Assembly: GCF_001653565.1 (NCBI RefSeq)
Contig: NZ_LYPB01000048.1
Span: 1-64,000 of the forward strand
Origin: Paenibacillus oryzisoli
GTDB taxonomy: Bacteria > Bacillota > Bacilli > Paenibacillales > NBRC-103111
Direction: 5' to 3'
Length of the DNA stretch: 64,000 nt
A program made the translations under genes and the position numbers. Positions 35,014-43,356 of this stretch are shown piece after piece. Every line of letters starts with the position of its first letter. Position 1 is the stretch's first letter. The notes beneath the pieces were generated by a model. It ran no database searches, was not told the origin of the DNA, and was given only the letters and a program-made list of their open reading frames with translations.

Positions 35014-36461
35014 TGAAAATCAAGCAGTCGGGCAAATGGTACATTTTATTCGTGGTTACACTTGTGTCATTTATTACTAATCTAGACGCTACGATTGTGG
35101 TTAACGGTCTCCCTTCGCTTATGGAGGACTTGCATCTTTCGATTGGAACGGGGATGTGGACGATCACCTCGTTCTACATTACGAGTACAGTATTCCTCCT
35201 TCCTTCCGGCCGATGGTCCGATATATTCGGTACCAAACGCATTTTTCTATGGGGGTTCGCTTTGTTCACGATTGCTACTTTTTTTTGCGGTATGTCAGAC
35301 TCCGGCCCAGTTCTGATCGCGGCTCGCCTTCTGCAAGGTACCGGTGCTGCCATGGCGATGGCGGCATCCACTCCGATCTTGATAAAAACATTTCCCTCTA
35401 ATAAACTTGGGGTCGCACTTGGCATTAACAACATCGCATGGGTGACGGGCTCTCTCATTGGTCCTGTTGTCGGAGGTGTACTAATCAGCGAATTTGGATG
35501 GCGTTCCATGTTCTACGCGGTCGTTCCGATCGGCATCGTTGGTTTAGTCGCCGGTATTGTAATTCTAAAGGATGATAAATCGAGCGAAAAAACGAAGACT
35601 GACTGGCTCGGCGTGTTGACGTACGGAACGGGTTTAACCGCACTGCTTATCGCCTTGTCCGAGGCCCAGACTTGGGGATGGGTATCGGGAAGAACGTTCG
35701 GACTGTTCGCAGCAGCGCTGTTCCTATGGATTGCCTTCGTTTTCATTGAGAAGAAAGTTAAGCATCCATTGTTTCATTTGGGTCTTCTCGCTTCTCGGGA
35801 ATACACCATAGGGCTCGGAATCACAATAAACTACTGTATCGGTTATTTCGCCGTCACCATTTTGCTAACGTTTTATTTGCAAGGTGCACTACACCTCAGT
35901 CCATTAGAATCGGGGTTGTTGCTGATTCCGCTGTCAGTTCCCCAACTGTTCACAGCTCCATTCGGAGGTAGGCTTGCCGATCGTATCGGCCCCGTAAGAA
36001 TGATTTTGCTGGGATCGTTTCTAATCGGTCTCGGGCTACTGATGCTTGGACAGCTCGGCCCCAAGCTGTCGAATATAGCTGTCATTGCTCCGCTTTTGAT
36101 CATTTCTGCAGCGACCGGACTTTCCTGGCCATCACTTGCAAAAGCAGTACTATTAGCCGCTCCGCAAGAGCAAGCGGGTTCTGCATCAGGTATGTTCTGG
36201 ACCGTATACAACATGTGCCGGGCTATTAGCCAAGCGCTTGCATTGGCAGTTGTTCAGTTAGTGGCCAAGTCAGATGTGACTTCACAATTGTTTTCTAGAG
36301 CCGAGGGTTATGAGTTGGGTCAATCGAACGATGCCCTGATTCAAGCTTCTAACATTGGTTTCCGATTCTTCGCAGTCTTTCTCGCACTCGCAGTAGTGCT
36401 TGGACTATTTTTACTACGACCGCAGCACAAGACCGCAAGGGAAACAGCAAACATGGAGTAG
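35010..36461 (+). CDS. MFS transporter, DHA2 (14-helix) family
   Basis: A 483-residue multidrug-efflux-type permease. The N-terminal TNLDATIVVNGLPSL motif and GRWSDIFGTKRIF (motif A) are typical of the EmrB/QacA group, as are RLLQGTGAAMAMAAS and the motif C region GPVVGGVLISEFGWRSMF. It overlaps ada by ATGA. Coupling to an alkylation-repair gene suggests export of an alkylating or toxic compound, but the substrate is not known. Confidence 0.9.
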   Translation: MMKIKQSGKWYILFVVTLVSFITNLDATIVVNGLPSLMEDLHLSIGTGMWTITSFYITSTVFLLPSGRWSDIFGTKRIFLWGFALFTIATFFCGMSDSGPVLIAARLLQGTGAAMAMAASTPILIKTFPSNKLGVALGINNIAWVTGSLIGPVVGGVLISEFGWRSMFYAVVPIGIVGLVAGIVILKDDKSSEKTKTDWLGVLTYGTGLTALLIALSEAQTWGWVSGRTFGLFAAALFLWIAFVFIEKKVKHPLFHLGLLASREYTIGLGITINYCIGYFAVTILLTFYLQGALHLSPLESGLLLIPLSVPQLFTAPFGGRLADRIGPVRMILLGSFLIGLGLLMLGQLGPKLSNIAVIAPLLIISAATGLSWPSLAKAVLLAAPQEQAGSASGMFWTVYNMCRAISQALALAVVQLVAKSDVTSQLFSRAEGYELGQSNDALIQASNIGFRFFAVFLALAVVLGLFLLRPQHKTARETANME

Positions 36462-36502
36462 AGTGTGGCAGTATTAGTTCATCAAGGAAAATAAAGTTCT
36501 CG

Positions 36503-36853
36503 TCAAGCGGCCGTCAAACAAACCAAATACGCCAATGCGAGGCAGAGCACCAGAACTGCCGCCATCATTTCCTTGAACTCATCCTTGACACGCACATGAG
36601 CCGAGACAGCTCCAATCATGGTTAAGATTAGCCCTAAACCGGCTGCCGTTGCCCAATGAGGATAGAAGTAACCTACAGCCAATCCGACCGCCCCGATGAG
36701 TTGCACCGTTCCAGTTACGACGCGAAACCATTGCGACAGTTGCAGTCTGTCGAAATTCTGGACATGCATGAGCGATCCGGATACTTTTCCCACACCCGAT
36801 ACCAGGAAAATCATAATCAGAATCATTTGTATGATTGCAGTCGTAATCGACAT
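36503..36853 (-). CDS. DoxX-family membrane protein
   Basis: A 116-residue protein with four membrane helices. The N-terminal FLVSGVGKVSGS motif and the GYFYPHWATAAGLGL and AHVRVKDEFKEMM segments match DoxX/DoxX-like proteins. It lies 17 bases downstream of the HXXEE gene on the same strand, hence probably in one transcript controlled by the operator at 37369-37388. Confidence 0.8.
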   Translation of the reverse strand: MSITTAIIQMILIMIFLVSGVGKVSGSLMHVQNFDRLQLSQWFRVVTGTVQLIGAVGLAVGYFYPHWATAAGLGLILTMIGAVSAHVRVKDEFKEMMAAVLVLCLALAYLVCLTAA

Positions 36854-36870
36854 TTGCCGTCGTCCTCTCC

Positions 36871-37344
36871 TTATGGTTGTTTGGGTTTTAGAAATAACGT
36901 GCCAATGGCACTTGCTCCAATTACTGTTCCAGCAATTAGAGAAACGGTAAGTTCGAGCGTCGTTAATCGGTTGTCTGAGTATATTTGATAGAAGAAGAAT
37001 ACGGTTGATGGAAGTGATAAGGTAACGGCTGTTAGTAAGCCGGGAGAATACTCTTTGTACACGATTGTGGTTACGATATGGAAAAGCGCGTTGATCCCGA
37101 TATGCAGCTGAAATGCTGCTGCTAATACGACCCAGATGCCGTTATAACCGATAAGGGAGGCTTTATAGGAGACTAACAGGACCAGCAGAATGATGCAAAC
37201 TTGAATGACGACGTGTTTGTAAGATGACATGGGGGCGAAGTGCCGGGTGGCCCACTTGGAAAAACCGGGGATTTCTTCGATGGTGTGGATAAGCAAGACG
37301 ACGTACGGTAACCAAAAGACAAGATGAAAGGTAGAGTTCATCAA
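36871..37344 (-). CDS. HXXEE-domain membrane protein
   Basis: A 157-residue polytopic membrane protein. The signature HTIEEIPGF (HxxEE) is at residues 19-27, and further histidines are in ATRHFAP, FQLHIGINALFHI. Such proteins are uncharacterised; conserved His and Glu suggest metal binding in the membrane. It is the first gene of a two-gene operon with DoxX. Its upstream region holds the TetR operator. Confidence 0.8.
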   Translation of the reverse strand: MMNSTFHLVFWLPYVVLLIHTIEEIPGFSKWATRHFAPMSSYKHVVIQVCIILLVLLVSYKASLIGYNGIWVVLAAAFQLHIGINALFHIVTTIVYKEYSPGLLTAVTLSLPSTVFFFYQIYSDNRLTTLELTVSLIAGTVIGASAIGTLFLKPKQP

Positions 37345-37368
37345 GTTTATCTCCTCCGTATGAATTAA

Positions 37369-37388
37369 TTGTTTGAACGTTTAAACAA
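37369..37388. promoter_or_regulatory. TetR-type operator upstream of the HXXEE-DoxX operon
   Basis: TTGTTTGAACGTTTAAACAA is a near-perfect palindrome 24 bases upstream of the HXXEE start. The identical 20-mer occurs upstream of the tetR gene (38224-38243), so it is very probably the binding site of that regulator. Confidence 0.85.
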
Positions 37389-37422
37389 AATTCTACGAAA
37401 AAAAATATTTATTTAAGTGCAT

Positions 37423-37634
37423 GTTCAAAAAAATAGGTTTTCAGCACTGAGGCTGGTCGTTCGCCTTACGGCGAACTGCTCGCCATGCATCCTGGAAGGT
37501 TGAAAGAAACTTAGGAAATGAAAAGCGGAACGTAGTGGAAGCTACGTGAGCACCGGAAGTTCCGGCTTAATTCAAGATTCGATGTCGAGTCTGCTTCCCG
37601 AGATACTTCGTGATCAAAAGCGGACTTTTTGAAC
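37423..37634. mobile_element. MITE-like element with GTTCAAAAA terminal inverted repeats
   Basis: A 212-base non-coding segment begins GTTCAAAAA and ends TTTTTGAAC. It is more GC-rich than its surroundings and has several internal hairpins (GTTCGCCTTACGGCGAAC, ACGTAG..CTACGT, CCGGAAGTTCCGG). It ends exactly at the tetR stop codon and separates tetR from the HXXEE operator. It encodes no protein, so it would need a transposase supplied elsewhere. No clear target duplication is visible. Confidence 0.7.
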
Positions 37635-38209
37635 TACCTCTTCAATAGATAGGTTTCTATTAGCTCGATTAAAGTAAGATAAGCAGCGTCAATATCGAAG
37701 TCTGGATCTGCCATCTGCTCAAGAGCCAAGCCATCGATGGTTATATTGATAATCGATGCCAGCGCCTGTTTATTAATGCTTTCGTTTATCGGTAGCAAGT
37801 TCAACGATTTCAGGACTTGCTGTTTACCCGCCTCAAGGCTTTGCTGAATTTCTTTGCGGCCGGCTTCGCTCCTTAAACCGATCGCAAACAGTTCAAAGCG
37901 AAGACGATGCCAGTCCGGGTACTGGTGCACCATATTTTTAGGAACGGCCAACGCCTGGCGTATGAAGTTTTCATTCAACGGAATTTCCGAGATCTTGTTC
38001 ATTTCTTCAATGTAACGTGTGCTTTCCAAATGAAAAATCTCAAACATCAAATCTTCTTTGCTCGAAAAATAATAATTGATCAGCCCTTGCGATATACCGG
38101 CTTGTTTGGCAATTTCTTTAGTCGAAGCTTTCTCGAAACCTTGCTCGGCCAACACTTGGTAAGCAGCATCGATGATTTTATTTTTCGTATCTCCAGTTGC
38201 ACGTTTCAT
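37634..38209 (-). CDS. TetR-family repressor
   Basis: A 191-residue TetR regulator with the N-terminal HTH AAYQVLAEQGFEKASTKEIA ... SQGLINYYFSSKEDL. The helical ligand-binding domain resembles the BetI-like C-terminal group (HQYPDWHRLRFELFAIGLRS). The last codons YLLKR-stop coincide with the border of the MITE. Operators upstream of itself and of the HXXEE-DoxX operon indicate autoregulation and control of these two membrane proteins. Confidence 0.92.
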   Translation of the reverse strand: MKRATGDTKNKIIDAAYQVLAEQGFEKASTKEIAKQAGISQGLINYYFSSKEDLMFEIFHLESTRYIEEMNKISEIPLNENFIRQALAVPKNMVHQYPDWHRLRFELFAIGLRSEAGRKEIQQSLEAGKQQVLKSLNLLPINESINKQALASIINITIDGLALEQMADPDFDIDAAYLTLIELIETYLLKR

Positions 38210-38222
38210 TCACAACACCATC

Positions 38223-38244
38223 TTTGTTTGAACGTTTAAACAAA
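38223..38244. promoter_or_regulatory. TetR-type operator upstream of tetR
   Basis: The same 20-base near-palindrome as at 37369-37388 is flanked here by one extra complementary T/A pair. It sits about 15 bases upstream of the tetR start, a position suited to autorepression. Confidence 0.85.
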
Positions 38245-38333
38245 GCATATCATGCTGAAATCAAATGTGTCAACGAGTTCTTCCCTGATCGCACCTGCTG
38301 TGGAACAACTGCGCTCTTGAATACCGAAAGTTT

Positions 38334-38367
38334 TTGTCATCCGACAACAGGAGTTGTCGGGTGACAA
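38334..38367. repeat. 15-bp hairpin TTGTCATCCGACAAC without T tract
   Basis: The arms TTGTCATCCGACAAC and GTTGTCGGGTGACAA (loop AGGA) pair with one wobble. It lies just before the truncated kinase frame. The 13-mer TTGTCATCCGACA recurs at 46545-46557, suggesting the end of a lost mobile element. Confidence 0.6.
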
Positions 38368-38375
38368 GAACATAG

Positions 38376-39194
38376 TCCCATCATGATTTTTCATGGTTAC
38401 AATCGATTGGAAAAGTTTTTTGTGTATTTGATCAGCAAGACTCAGGCAATATTTGTTTTGGTGTCGAGAAGAACAGTGAAAAACGATTCGTTAAATATGC
38501 AGGGTCCAAACCTCTAGATTTTTCAGGGAAACCACAGGATGCAGTTTTACGATTGTCTGCCGCAATGCCGCTGTATACAACTTTAGCTCATTCACATTTA
38601 ATAAAATTGATTGATCATTTCCACATTCAGGATGGTTATGCAGCAGTATATGAATGGTTTAATGGCGAATGCTTGCACCCACATTGGTTGTTTGCGGAAA
38701 AACCAAAACATACTCACCCTGATTCTTCCTTTTATAAGTTCAGACAGTTACCAGTTGAAAAGAGGTTGCAGTCTTTAAATGCTATTTACTCTTTCCACAA
38801 GCATGTTGAATTTAAAGGCTATGTAGCGGTTGATTTTTATGATGGTAGCATTATGTATGATTTTGCAAAGGACATAACAAAGATCTGTGATATTGATTTT
38901 TACAGAACGTCACCCACTGTCAATGACATAGGAGAAAATTTTTGGGGAGCCAAAAGAACAAAATCTCCTGAGGAATTTATATTAGGTGCAACAATTGATT
39001 CAAGAACAAAGGTGTTTACAATGGGAGCAATAGCATTTGGTTTGCTAGGTGGAGAGTTGGATCATTCGTATTCAAAATGGGATGCAAGTAGAACACTCTA
39101 TGAAGTTGCTTTACGAGCAGTAAGCCATGAACGAGAACTACGATATAGTAATATTCATGAATTTAAGGCTGCATGGGAAGCAGCTCAAATTTGA
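38376..39194 (+). pseudogene. Protein-kinase-like protein lacking its start codon
   Basis: The open frame from 38376 reads SIGKVFCVFDQQDSGNICFG VEK, a glycine-loop-like N-lobe, then KRFVKYAG with the candidate ATP-binding lysine. A degenerate catalytic loop (VAVDFYDGSIMYDF) and DIDF (DFG equivalent) follow, then a C-lobe helix. No ATG, GTG or TTG precedes the N-lobe. The first possible start, TTG at 38553, would remove it. The 5' end is replaced by a hairpin, so the gene is probably dead or makes only a C-lobe. Confidence 0.6.
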
Positions 39195-39200
39195 AATACT

Positions 39201-39316
39201 AAGGCTGCTAATATGGCAGCCTTGCTTCACTAACGAAAGAACTATAGGGTGGCGATGGAACCGATCTATCGCCTGTTTCGTTTCTGCTCGATCCGCTCAA
39301 CTATCGGGCAGAATTG
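39201..39316 (+). repeat. Intergenic hairpin repeat, copy 9
   Basis: A first hairpin AAGGCTGC / GCAGCCTT precedes a left box CACTAACGAAAGAACTATAG. A second hairpin GGCGAT / ATCGCC and a right box CAACTATCGGGCAGAATTG follow. It looks like a composite of two overlapping copies. Confidence 0.8.
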
Positions 39317-39396
39317 TATAGTTAAAGAAGAGGACTATTAAAACTCCTCTCGAATTAATTTTAAATATAAAATAATTGAATTTTGGAGCTGAGAAC

Positions 39397-40019
39397 TTGA
39401 ATAACATCAATTACAGAAAGTTTGAAGATACTTTATTTCAGGAATGTGCCGTTGCTTTAGAAAACTTCAGTAAATCAGAAAGCAATTTAAAAGTATATGC
39501 GTTTGTTTTCGATTGTGATGAGGTTCATGGAAGTATCCTGGCAAGCTTAAAACAGAAGATGGGCTTGCAAAAAGGATAAATGAATATGAAGAAAAGTATA
39601 AACATCTTTATAGGGAATATGGGATCGATGGTATTTGTGGTTATAAATATGACATCAGCGCTTTTTCTTTTAGAGACTTTGTTGATTTTTCAGAAGACTT
39701 AGGTGAATTTCTGGATAAATTCTATCAAGTAAGCGTCGGAGATATGGATGAAATTGATCCAGACGATGATGAAGCAATGGATGCACAGATGGAAGTTTCA
39801 CATCAACATAGCGAAAATTTCAAAGAAATGCTAGTGAATGTTATAAAGCGACTAACACCTATTTTTGAAAAATTAGATAAGTCTATTGGTTTTATGGCAT
39901 ACATCCACCCCCACGACATTAACGCAAAGGATACAATGAAGTATATGCGTATGACAGTACCAGATGACGTATTTTACTCTAATTTTTCTGAGTTAAAAGA
40001 AGAAAATGCATTGCACTAG
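39397..40019 (+). pseudogene. DUF4303-like protein, one frameshift
   Basis: The TTG at 39397 (GGAG upstream) starts NNINYRKFEDTLFQECAVAL and continues through LKVYAFVFDCDEVHGSILAS L to a premature stop at 39579. A shift at the AAAAC near 39550 restores KTEDGLAKRINEYEEKYKHL and runs on to 40019 with an acidic GDMDEIDPDDDEAMD segment. The joined product, about 205 residues, resembles DUF4303 proteins, often found as immunity-type genes. Either inactivated or a sequencing error. Confidence 0.65.
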
Positions 40020-40029
40020 CTAGATATGA

Positions 40030-40102
40030 TAGCACAATAAAGAGGGAGCAGATTGCCAAGGCAGCTGTTCCCTCTTTTCATTCAAGTAACGGGCAGAATA
40101 AC
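40030..40102 (+). repeat. Intergenic hairpin repeat, copy 10
   Basis: A left-box remnant GATAGCACAATAAAG is followed by the hairpin GAGGGAGCAG / CTGTTCCCTC (one wobble) and the right box AAGTAACGGGCAGAATAACG. Confidence 0.85.
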
Positions 40103-40160
40103 GGAACTTACAATACTTGGAATCGTATGATTTATTAAAGACCAACAGTGTAGGTGGAGC

Positions 40161-40409
40161 ATGACTAAACCGAATGTGGGAATAAGAATGGCTTGGATTA
40201 TTCCAAATATATTAATGTACATTCTTTTCTTAGGTTTCTCTGTGTTTGTATTTGCGAATTCAGAAGGGCTAAAAGATATCAATCGACTCGGAATATGGTT
40301 TGTGATCCTTTTTTTTATTATTGTTAATTTCACTTTTCGGGTCTTACCGAATCTGGTCTTGGATACAAAAGGGGAAGTTGTAAATTCGATTATGATGAAT
40401 GATAGTTAA
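40161..40409 (+). CDS. Small two-helix membrane protein
   Basis: An 82-residue protein with two hydrophobic helices (about residues 10-32 and 43-62) and a short polar C-terminus. The ribosome site GGTGGAG precedes the ATG. The family is not recognised. It forms a single-gene unit between repeat copies 10 and 11. Confidence 0.6.
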   Translation: MTKPNVGIRMAWIIPNILMYILFLGFSVFVFANSEGLKDINRLGIWFVILFFIIVNFTFRVLPNLVLDTKGEVVNSIMMNDS

Positions 40410-40418
40410 GTATTTGAA

Positions 40419-40468
40419 AGGCTGCTGAGTGTATCCCTTCAGCCCGCTAACGGGGGCAGGATAGTTCC
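40419..40468 (+). repeat. Intergenic repeat, copy 11
   Basis: The short hairpin GGCTG ... CAGCC is followed by the right box CCGCTAACGGGGGCAGGATA (one extra G in the box). No left box is seen. Confidence 0.7.
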
Positions 40469-40501
40469 TATGTGGTATTATTTTTTGAGAGGTGATTATT
40501 A

Positions 40502-41038
40502 ATGAGATGGCTACAAGGAGGACCATTTTTAGAACTTAGTTTTATATTTAATGAACCTACGAAAATTGAAAAAGTAATCACTAATCTGAATAATACTAAC
40601 ATTAAAATAGAAGTCCACAACTCGCCAGAATATATTCAGCAATTTTACGAGGGTTATCTATTTGATGAAAATGATCCCCAAAGTGTGATGATCCATCGAG
40701 TAGAAATCAACTTAACTGTGAAAACAACCCGACAACGGAGAGCTTTATTGTTTGTTGAAAAAATAAGTTCAGGTTTATTATCATTTTCAATGTGTTTTTT
40801 CGGATCTGAATATAATGCTCCAGAGTGGAATCAGACAGGTATAAGAGATGATGAACTTGATGAGTTTATCAGGTTATTAATCTCACTCTATAAAGAGTTA
40901 AAGTTTAGCGTGGGTGGTTTAGCATTTGAAGAAGATATGAAAGGTTTGTTTGATGTTAATGAAGCATGGCCAAATGAAAAATATAACTTCGCAAATCTTA
41001 ATTTCAAAGATAACCTACATAAGTTCAGGCTATTCTAA
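40502..41038 (+). CDS. Hypothetical protein
   Basis: A 178-residue cytoplasmic protein beginning MRWLQGGPFLELSFIFNEP. It has mixed alpha and beta character, the segment IRDDELDEFIRLLISLYKEL and a late FEEDMKGLFDVNEAWPNE. I recognise no family; size and composition fit the other single-gene cargo of this region. The GAGAGGTGA ribosome site supports the start. Confidence 0.65.
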   Translation: MRWLQGGPFLELSFIFNEPTKIEKVITNLNNTNIKIEVHNSPEYIQQFYEGYLFDENDPQSVMIHRVEINLTVKTTRQRRALLFVEKISSGLLSFSMCFFGSEYNAPEWNQTGIRDDELDEFIRLLISLYKELKFSVGGLAFEEDMKGLFDVNEAWPNEKYNFANLNFKDNLHKFRLF

Positions 41039-41120
41039 TAAATCAATCGTTAAATGAAAAGTTGCCTGAAGGACAGTACACCCTGATTGATAATACTTGC
41101 AAGCTCTATCGAAACGCTTT

Positions 41121-41183
41121 CAACTAACGAAGAACGATAGCTTAATAATCAAGGAGCAGATCGCCTCGCGGCAGCTGCTCCCT
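41121..41183 (+). repeat. Intergenic hairpin repeat, copy 12 (no right box)
   Basis: The left box is CAACTAACGAAGAACGATAG C, and the hairpin is GGAGCAG / CTGCTCC with loop ATCGCCTCGCGGCAG. The right box is not recognisable. Confidence 0.8.
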
Positions 41184-41291
41184 GGATTCGTTGATGGTGT
41201 TTAGTTTAATGACAAAGGAAAAGTGATATGAAACTAGAATTATTAGTCGACTGTTAACAAGACGAATTGATTTGATATGAGGAGAAAATGA

Positions 41292-41930
41292 ATGATCGAA
41301 TATCGCGGAATTGAAATTTTGTTTGAAAAAGGATACATTCGGACAAATGGACTGTATAAAATAATTGAAAAAGAGTTTATTATATCCATTAAAAAAAGGT
41401 TGCATGATGAGTATGTAGAGCTGATCAGATACCTAATTAATTACGTAATTGATGCTAATCCATTAATTAAGCCTGACCAAAACATTGCATACCATTCTTG
41501 GTTGGTAAAGTGTTATGAACTTTCTGAAGTATACTATGAGATATGGGAAGTCGAACACAATGGTGAAGGTTTTGGAGAAGGTGCAGACTATGCAATTAAA
41601 GTAGTCCAAGAACAAAAACAAGAATGTCAGGAACACGGGGCAACTCCGGAATTCCCCATTTTTAATCAAATGATAGTTATTTCTAAAGGTGTGTACGAAG
41701 GACTAGCAATCGATGCAGTGAGATATCCTTCACCAGAGCATATGTCGGGATGGTGGCTTACAACTGACATGTATGATGGTAACGTGGAATCTTTGATGAC
41801 TGTTCATTATCACCATGTAGCATTTAACAGACCAGATCTAATCAAATATTTCGCTTTACCTTATGGATATAGATTGAATACTAAAGGGATAGAACATGAT
41901 GTTTGGTTCGATCAAAACGCAATAAAATAA
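41292..41930 (+). CDS. Imm33-like immunity-type protein
   Basis: A 212-residue protein. The C-terminal part EHMSGWWLTTDMYDGNVESL with RPDLIKYFALPYGYRL follows the pattern of Imm33/DUF2185-like immunity domains (SGWW..D..DG, then a P..KY.ALP.G motif). The N-terminal half is helical and unassigned. GAGGAG supports the ATG. No toxin gene is adjacent, so it would be an orphan immunity gene. Assignment from the motif pattern only. Confidence 0.55.
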   Translation: MIEYRGIEILFEKGYIRTNGLYKIIEKEFIISIKKRLHDEYVELIRYLINYVIDANPLIKPDQNIAYHSWLVKCYELSEVYYEIWEVEHNGEGFGEGADYAIKVVQEQKQECQEHGATPEFPIFNQMIVISKGVYEGLAIDAVRYPSPEHMSGWWLTTDMYDGNVESLMTVHYHHVAFNRPDLIKYFALPYGYRLNTKGIEHDVWFDQNAIK

Positions 41931-42014
41931 CCATCTTTGTGCTTCAGAATTGGTCGAATACCTAACAGGGAAGATTGAGTTCGCTAAAATGCTCAGATAG
42001 TAAGGAGGCTTTAC

Positions 42015-42362
42015 ATGAGTCTTAAACTTGTACCGCTTTGTGTTCCAACTGGTTGGAAGGTAAGATTTAATGAATTTACTGATATAGATTCTGACTCATT
42101 TGTCGACGAGAATCATGAGCATGTGTGGGAATTTAAACAGGACCTCCTACAGTTTGTGTATGAAGAGAATCGCACGCTGGACTTAGGTTGGTATCCCGAA
42201 TTCAATCCCGAAGGTAAATATAAGCTTGTGCTAATTGACTCGATGAACGAAATACAGCCCGACTGGGAAAATCCCACTTATGTCTTTGAGTCGAGAAAAT
42301 CTAAAGAGATTATCGAAAAAATTGAATTCGTATTGAATGAGGTAAGTAAATGCAGGCTGTAA
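42015..42362 (+). CDS. Hypothetical protein, 115 residues
   Basis: It begins MSLKLVPLCVPTGWKVRFNE and contains DLGWYPEFNPEGKYKL and a C-terminal helix KSKEIIEKIEFVLNEVSK. The strong TAAGGAGG ribosome site supports translation. It has no membrane segment and I do not recognise a family. A full repeat follows it. Confidence 0.7.
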   Translation: MSLKLVPLCVPTGWKVRFNEFTDIDSDSFVDENHEHVWEFKQDLLQFVYEENRTLDLGWYPEFNPEGKYKLVLIDSMNEIQPDWENPTYVFESRKSKEIIEKIEFVLNEVSKCRL

Positions 42363-42375
42363 AACGCCGTATATT

Positions 42376-42465
42376 GAACTAACGGAAAACGTTTGTTCAA
42401 TAATAATTCAGAACAAGGCTGCCGGCATGAATCGGCAGCCTCGTTCAAGTAACGGGAGGATAATG
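42376..42465 (+). repeat. Intergenic hairpin repeat, copy 13
   Basis: The left box is GAACTAACGGAAAACGTTTG TTCAA. The hairpin AGGCTGCCG / CGGCAGCCT is extended by GAAC / GTTC. The right box AAGTAACGGGAGGATAATG lacks the CAG core trinucleotide order. Confidence 0.85.
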
Positions 42466-42553
42466 ACAATCATAAATAGAAATAAATGGTGATCAATCAA
42501 TAAATATCTCGATGATAGAAAAAAGTTCCAATTTAGAAGGGAATAACGAATAG

Positions 42554-43162
42554 ATGGGTACTAAATTCGCAAATATTCAAGTAAGAACAAATGATATTGA
42601 ACATGTAAAAAGTGCAATTGAGATATTTGGTCAGTCTTTCAAGGAAGAGAAGAAAGCTAGAAAAAGCGCACTTGCAAAAATGCTAGGACTTAGTCAAGCT
42701 TACGTAGGCATTTCTGGAGAAGTATATTATTTAGGGCAAATCACCTCAGATTGGACTATTTTGTTAAATGAAGAGTTCAATTGGGAAAGTATTGCTGATT
42801 TCGCAGCTGGGTTATCTAAGCACATAACTTTACCTCTGATTTCTGTTGGTTATTTTGATGATGATGTTTTTGAACTTAATGTGTTTAATAACGGACAACA
42901 AATTACAAAAATACTTGTTTCAAGTGAAGGATCTGCTGATGATTATGGATTGGAAATAACTAATGGTGACCTCATAGCCTTGTTGAATACTTTAGATATT
43001 AAAAGTGATGTGAAAGTATTGGAAAAGATACTCGGGTTTGATGTAATGGAATTAATAGACCCTCTTGAAAAAGAGTTTGATACAGTTCTATCTATAAAAG
43101 CCGATTGGTTTGATGATTTTGAAGAGGAAATTAAGTCCAAATTTCTAAGAATAAAATTGTAA
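42554..43162 (+). CDS. Hypothetical protein, possible immunity-type
   Basis: A 202-residue acidic protein starting MGTKFANIQVRTNDIEHVKS, a strand-helix start seen in small Bacillales proteins near toxin loci. Further segments are GYFDDDVFELNVFNNGQQI and DYGLEITNGDLIALLNTL. There is no membrane or signal segment. The family name is not known to me. It is a single-gene unit between repeats 13 and 14. Confidence 0.65.
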   Translation: MGTKFANIQVRTNDIEHVKSAIEIFGQSFKEEKKARKSALAKMLGLSQAYVGISGEVYYLGQITSDWTILLNEEFNWESIADFAAGLSKHITLPLISVGYFDDDVFELNVFNNGQQITKILVSSEGSADDYGLEITNGDLIALLNTLDIKSDVKVLEKILGFDVMELIDPLEKEFDTVLSIKADWFDDFEEEIKSKFLRIKL

Positions 43163-43198
43163 AGAAAATAAACTACAAAAATGGCTGGACCAATTTAT

Positions 43199-43294
43199 TA
43201 AACTAAAGCAGAACGATAGCAGAATAGAACCACAATGCAGCCAGAAGAACAACGAGGGCTGCTTTTTTCTTGAAGTAAACGGTCAGATAGTTTC
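43199..43294 (+). repeat. Intergenic hairpin repeat, copy 14
   Basis: The left box is TAAACTAAAGCAGAACGATA GC. The hairpin GCAGCC / GGGCTGC is followed by TTTTTTCT, so this copy is clearly a terminator. The right box is GAAGTAAACGGTCAGATAGT TTC (G to T in the core). Confidence 0.8.
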
Positions 43295-43356
43295 AGCAAT
43301 GTCGATGATAAATAATGATATACTTATTGTGAATTTAACGGTTAGGAAGTGATCTT

